From contig NZ_CP047242.1 of the NCBI RefSeq assembly GCF_009856605.1, positions 301,001-365,000 on the forward strand: a stretch of 64,000 nt of DNA. The letters run 5' to 3'. The notes beneath the pieces are model-generated. The model was not told the origin of the DNA and did no database searches. It saw nothing but the letters and a program-made list of their open reading frames with translations. Shown in pieces: positions 62,490 through 64,000 of the stretch (its first letter is position 1; every line of letters starts with the position of its first letter). A program made the translations under genes and the position numbers. The DNA is from Trichormus variabilis 0441. GTDB taxonomy: Bacteria; Cyanobacteriota; Cyanobacteriia; Cyanobacteriales; Nostocaceae.

Positions 62490-63209
62490 GTGACCACTGC
62501 ACAACCAACCTCTTCCCTATCTATTGGTATCGTACTATTCCCCAATGTGACACAGTTAGATTTCACCGCTCCCTACGAAGTCTTTAACCGACTACCAAAC
62601 ACAAAACTATATCTGCTGTCTGAGACTCTAGAACCTATAAGGAGTGATGGCGGACTCACTTTTTTGCCTGACACCACATTTGCCGAGTCGCCACTTGTAG
62701 ATTTGTTGTTCGTCCCAGGAGGGAGCGGTATTGATGTCAAACTAGAAGACAAGAAATTTCTCGCCTTTCTGAAAACTCAAGGTGAACAAGCCCGTTATGT
62801 GACATCTGTTTGTACTGGTGCGCTACTGTTGGCGGCGGCTGGGTTACTCCAAGGGTATCGCGCCACTACTCACTGGCTCTACCTAGATTTGTTGGAATTA
62901 CTGGGAGTTGAAGTAGTCAAACAGAGAGTTGTCATTGATCGCAATCGGATTACAGGGGGAGGTGTAACAGCAGGAATCGACTTTGGACTAGTTATAGCTG
63001 GGGAATTATTCACAGAAGCGATCGCCCAATCAATTCAACTAGCCATAGAATACAATCCCCAACCACCCTTTGAAAGCGGTTCGCCGGAAACTGCACCAGA
63101 GTACATCATCAACAGCGTCAAAGCTACTAGCAAAAATCGTCTAGATAGCCGTCGGCAAATCATCCAAAAGATAGTTGCTGAATCATCAATTTCTATATCT
63201 CAAAAGTAA
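62490..63209 (+). CDS. DJ-1/PfpI family protein, isonitrile-hydratase-like
   Basis: 239 residues from a GTG start. SIGIVLFPNVTQLDFTAPYEVF (acidic residue region of DJ-1), then Cys108 in TSVCTGALLLAAAGLLQG with TTHW after it, and ITGGGVTAGIDFGLVIA. This combination fits isonitrile hydratase (InhA) of Pseudomonas, which adds water to isonitriles giving N-formamides, and also fits generic ThiJ/PfpI proteins. No AraC-type DNA-binding domain. Its place in the cluster makes a detoxifying or nitrogen-releasing role plausible. Confidence 0.82.
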   Translation: MTTAQPTSSLSIGIVLFPNVTQLDFTAPYEVFNRLPNTKLYLLSETLEPIRSDGGLTFLPDTTFAESPLVDLLFVPGGSGIDVKLEDKKFLAFLKTQGEQARYVTSVCTGALLLAAAGLLQGYRATTHWLYLDLLELLGVEVVKQRVVIDRNRITGGGVTAGIDFGLVIAGELFTEAIAQSIQLAIEYNPQPPFESGSPETAPEYIINSVKATSKNRLDSRRQIIQKIVAESSISISQK

Positions 63210-63255
63210 CACCCCCACACCCTACACCCTCACACCCCTACACCCTCCCGAAAAA
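63210..63255. repeat. C-rich minisatellite
   Basis: ACACCCCCACACCCTACACC-type units between two genes; complement of the G-rich tracts near 18099 and 48415. Confidence 0.7.
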
Positions 63256-63912
63256 ATGCCTTATTCCGCCATTTTGTTTGATTTAGATGGGACTTTGACA
63301 GACCCCAAATTGGGTATTACTCGCTGTATTCAGTATGCGTTATCGGAATTAGGTTACAAACCACCTGATGCTGATGAGTTGCTATGGTGTATCGGCCCTC
63401 CCATTAAAGAGAGTTTTTCTCGGCTACTGGAAACTTCAGATAACGGCTTGATTGATCAGGCGATCGCCCTTTATCGTCGTCGTTTTTCGACGATTGGATT
63501 ATTTGAAAATTCCCTTTATCCCCAAATTATAGATATTCTCCAAAAGATCAGATTTGCTGGTTATCAAACTTTTGTCGCAACTTCTAAACCTCACATTTAT
63601 GCAAAGCAAATTATTGAACATTTTGATTTATCGTTGCTTTTCGATGCTGTTTATGGTAGCGAACTTGATGGAACAAGAACTGTGAAAGGTGAGTTGATTC
63701 AGCATATTTTAATCACAGAAAATCTTACACCTTCTACTGTGGTCATGGTAGGCGATCGCCAACACGATATCATCGGAGCCAAGCTGCACAATTTGACGGC
63801 AATTGGTGTGACTTATGGCTATGGAACTGAGGAGGAATTAAAAACTCACGGTGCTGATTTAATTGCCCATTCTCCAGAGGAAATTAAAAAATTATTAGTT
63901 CATAGCTCTTAA
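63256..63912 (+). CDS. HAD-superfamily phosphatase, phosphoglycolate-phosphatase-like
   Basis: About 218 residues from ATG 63256; the in-frame extension to 63175 is the C-rich repeat and overlaps the previous gene. Motif I FDLDGTLTDPKLG, cap domain about 20-90, motif II VATSKPH, Lys in GTRTVKGELI, motif IV MVGDRQHDIIGAKLH. It hydrolyses a small phosphate ester; the subgroup (Gph-like) is often active on phosphoglycolate or 5'-nucleotides. Place after the DJ-1 gene may be incidental. Confidence 0.87.
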   Translation: MPYSAILFDLDGTLTDPKLGITRCIQYALSELGYKPPDADELLWCIGPPIKESFSRLLETSDNGLIDQAIALYRRRFSTIGLFENSLYPQIIDILQKIRFAGYQTFVATSKPHIYAKQIIEHFDLSLLFDAVYGSELDGTRTVKGELIQHILITENLTPSTVVMVGDRQHDIIGAKLHNLTAIGVTYGYGTEEELKTHGADLIAHSPEEIKKLLVHSS

Positions 63913-63914
63913 AA

Positions 63915-64000
63915 ATGAACTTCACCATTAGAAAAGCAAAAGAATCGGATGCAAAAGCGATTAGCTAATGCCACAAATAATACTGTCATTTGGGTTGTAG
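63915..64000 (+). pseudogene. Start of a GNAT-like gene, apparently broken
   Basis: ATG at 63915 gives MNFTIRKAKESDAKAIS then a TAA; an N-terminal GNAT acetyltransferase pattern (xIRKAxxxDAxAI). Another frame continues ANATNNTVIWVV to the window end. So either a frameshift/deletion or two unrelated pieces; the window edge prevents a decision. Confidence 0.35.

Noticed and set aside
1..64000. tRNA, rRNA, CRISPR, insertion sequence or prophage
   Set aside because: Looked for TTCGAATC-type T-arms, regular repeat-spacer arrays, transposase and phage structural proteins; none seen. The holin-family name at 36577 is only a family label.

Overview
The window comes from the chromosome of a filamentous, heterocyst-forming cyanobacterium of the Nostoc/Anabaena (Nostocales) type. 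The evidence is direct: many copies of the HIP1 octamer GCGATCGC; short tandem heptamers of the TGACTAT/TGACCAA type (STRR) between genes; several dispersed palindromic repeat families; and cyanobacteria-specific genes (alternative terminal oxidase, MenH, DUF1997, DUF4079, 6S RNA behind purK). I see no phage, insertion sequence, CRISPR array, tRNA or rRNA. The layout is ordinary chromosome with small operons and repeat-rich spacers.

Left part (1-25 kb): the end of an ergothioneine pair (egtB fragment, egtD); a hypothetical gene with an orphan HicB-like gene; a lumenal thioredoxin-like protein; the murT-gatD pair for lipid II amidation; a glycosyltransferase close to UDP-glucose:tetrahydrobiopterin glucosyltransferase; a methyltransferase; a sugar-binding lipoprotein; an LD-carboxypeptidase; an acireductone dioxygenase; photolyase; a lone response regulator; uvrC; and a zinc-ribbon microprotein. 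Then comes a five-gene oxidase operon (two DUF2231 membrane proteins, ctaC, ctaD, ctaE). Subunit II has lost most of its CuA ligands and subunit I carries the A2-type YSHPxVY motif, so this is the alternative (ARTO, Anabaena cox3-like) oxidase. A perfect NtcA consensus GTA-N8-TAC lies about 450 bp upstream.

Middle part (25-48 kb): rpsD; a PhnD-like binding protein overlapping a sensor kinase; a lumenal pentapeptide protein overlapping purK, followed by a 6S RNA with its own promoter and terminator; an active/inactive pair of M16 peptidases; a peptidoglycan-binding protein; a holin-like membrane protein; a CbiG C-terminal domain protein; a large ankyrin protein; DUF4079; DUF1997; an NAD(P)-binding protein with a small MITE at its stop codon; a lysozyme-like protein; menH; a GAF protein; a RibD/DHFR-like protein; a His-rich CsoR/InrS-type metal sensor; an HtrA protease; and an aldo/keto reductase.

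Right part (48-64 kb): a 1655-residue kinase (CBS pair, ten PAS domains, HisKA_2, ATPase) two bases from a REC-PAS-kinase whose phosphoacceptor His is replaced by Asn; a double zinc-ribbon DUF6671-type protein; a truncated inorganic pyrophosphatase remnant beside two perfect palindromes; and a same-strand run of SDR, TauD-type dioxygenase, DszA/NtaA-type flavin monooxygenase, EamA transporter, isonitrile hydratase-like protein and HAD phosphatase, which looks like scavenging of organosulfur or organonitrogen compounds. No single locus is clearly a new system. The strongest leads are the kinase/pseudokinase pair, the repeat-derived insert in the PhnD-linked kinase, the NtcA/oxidase leader, the MITE with target duplication and the dioxygenase/monooxygenase cluster.
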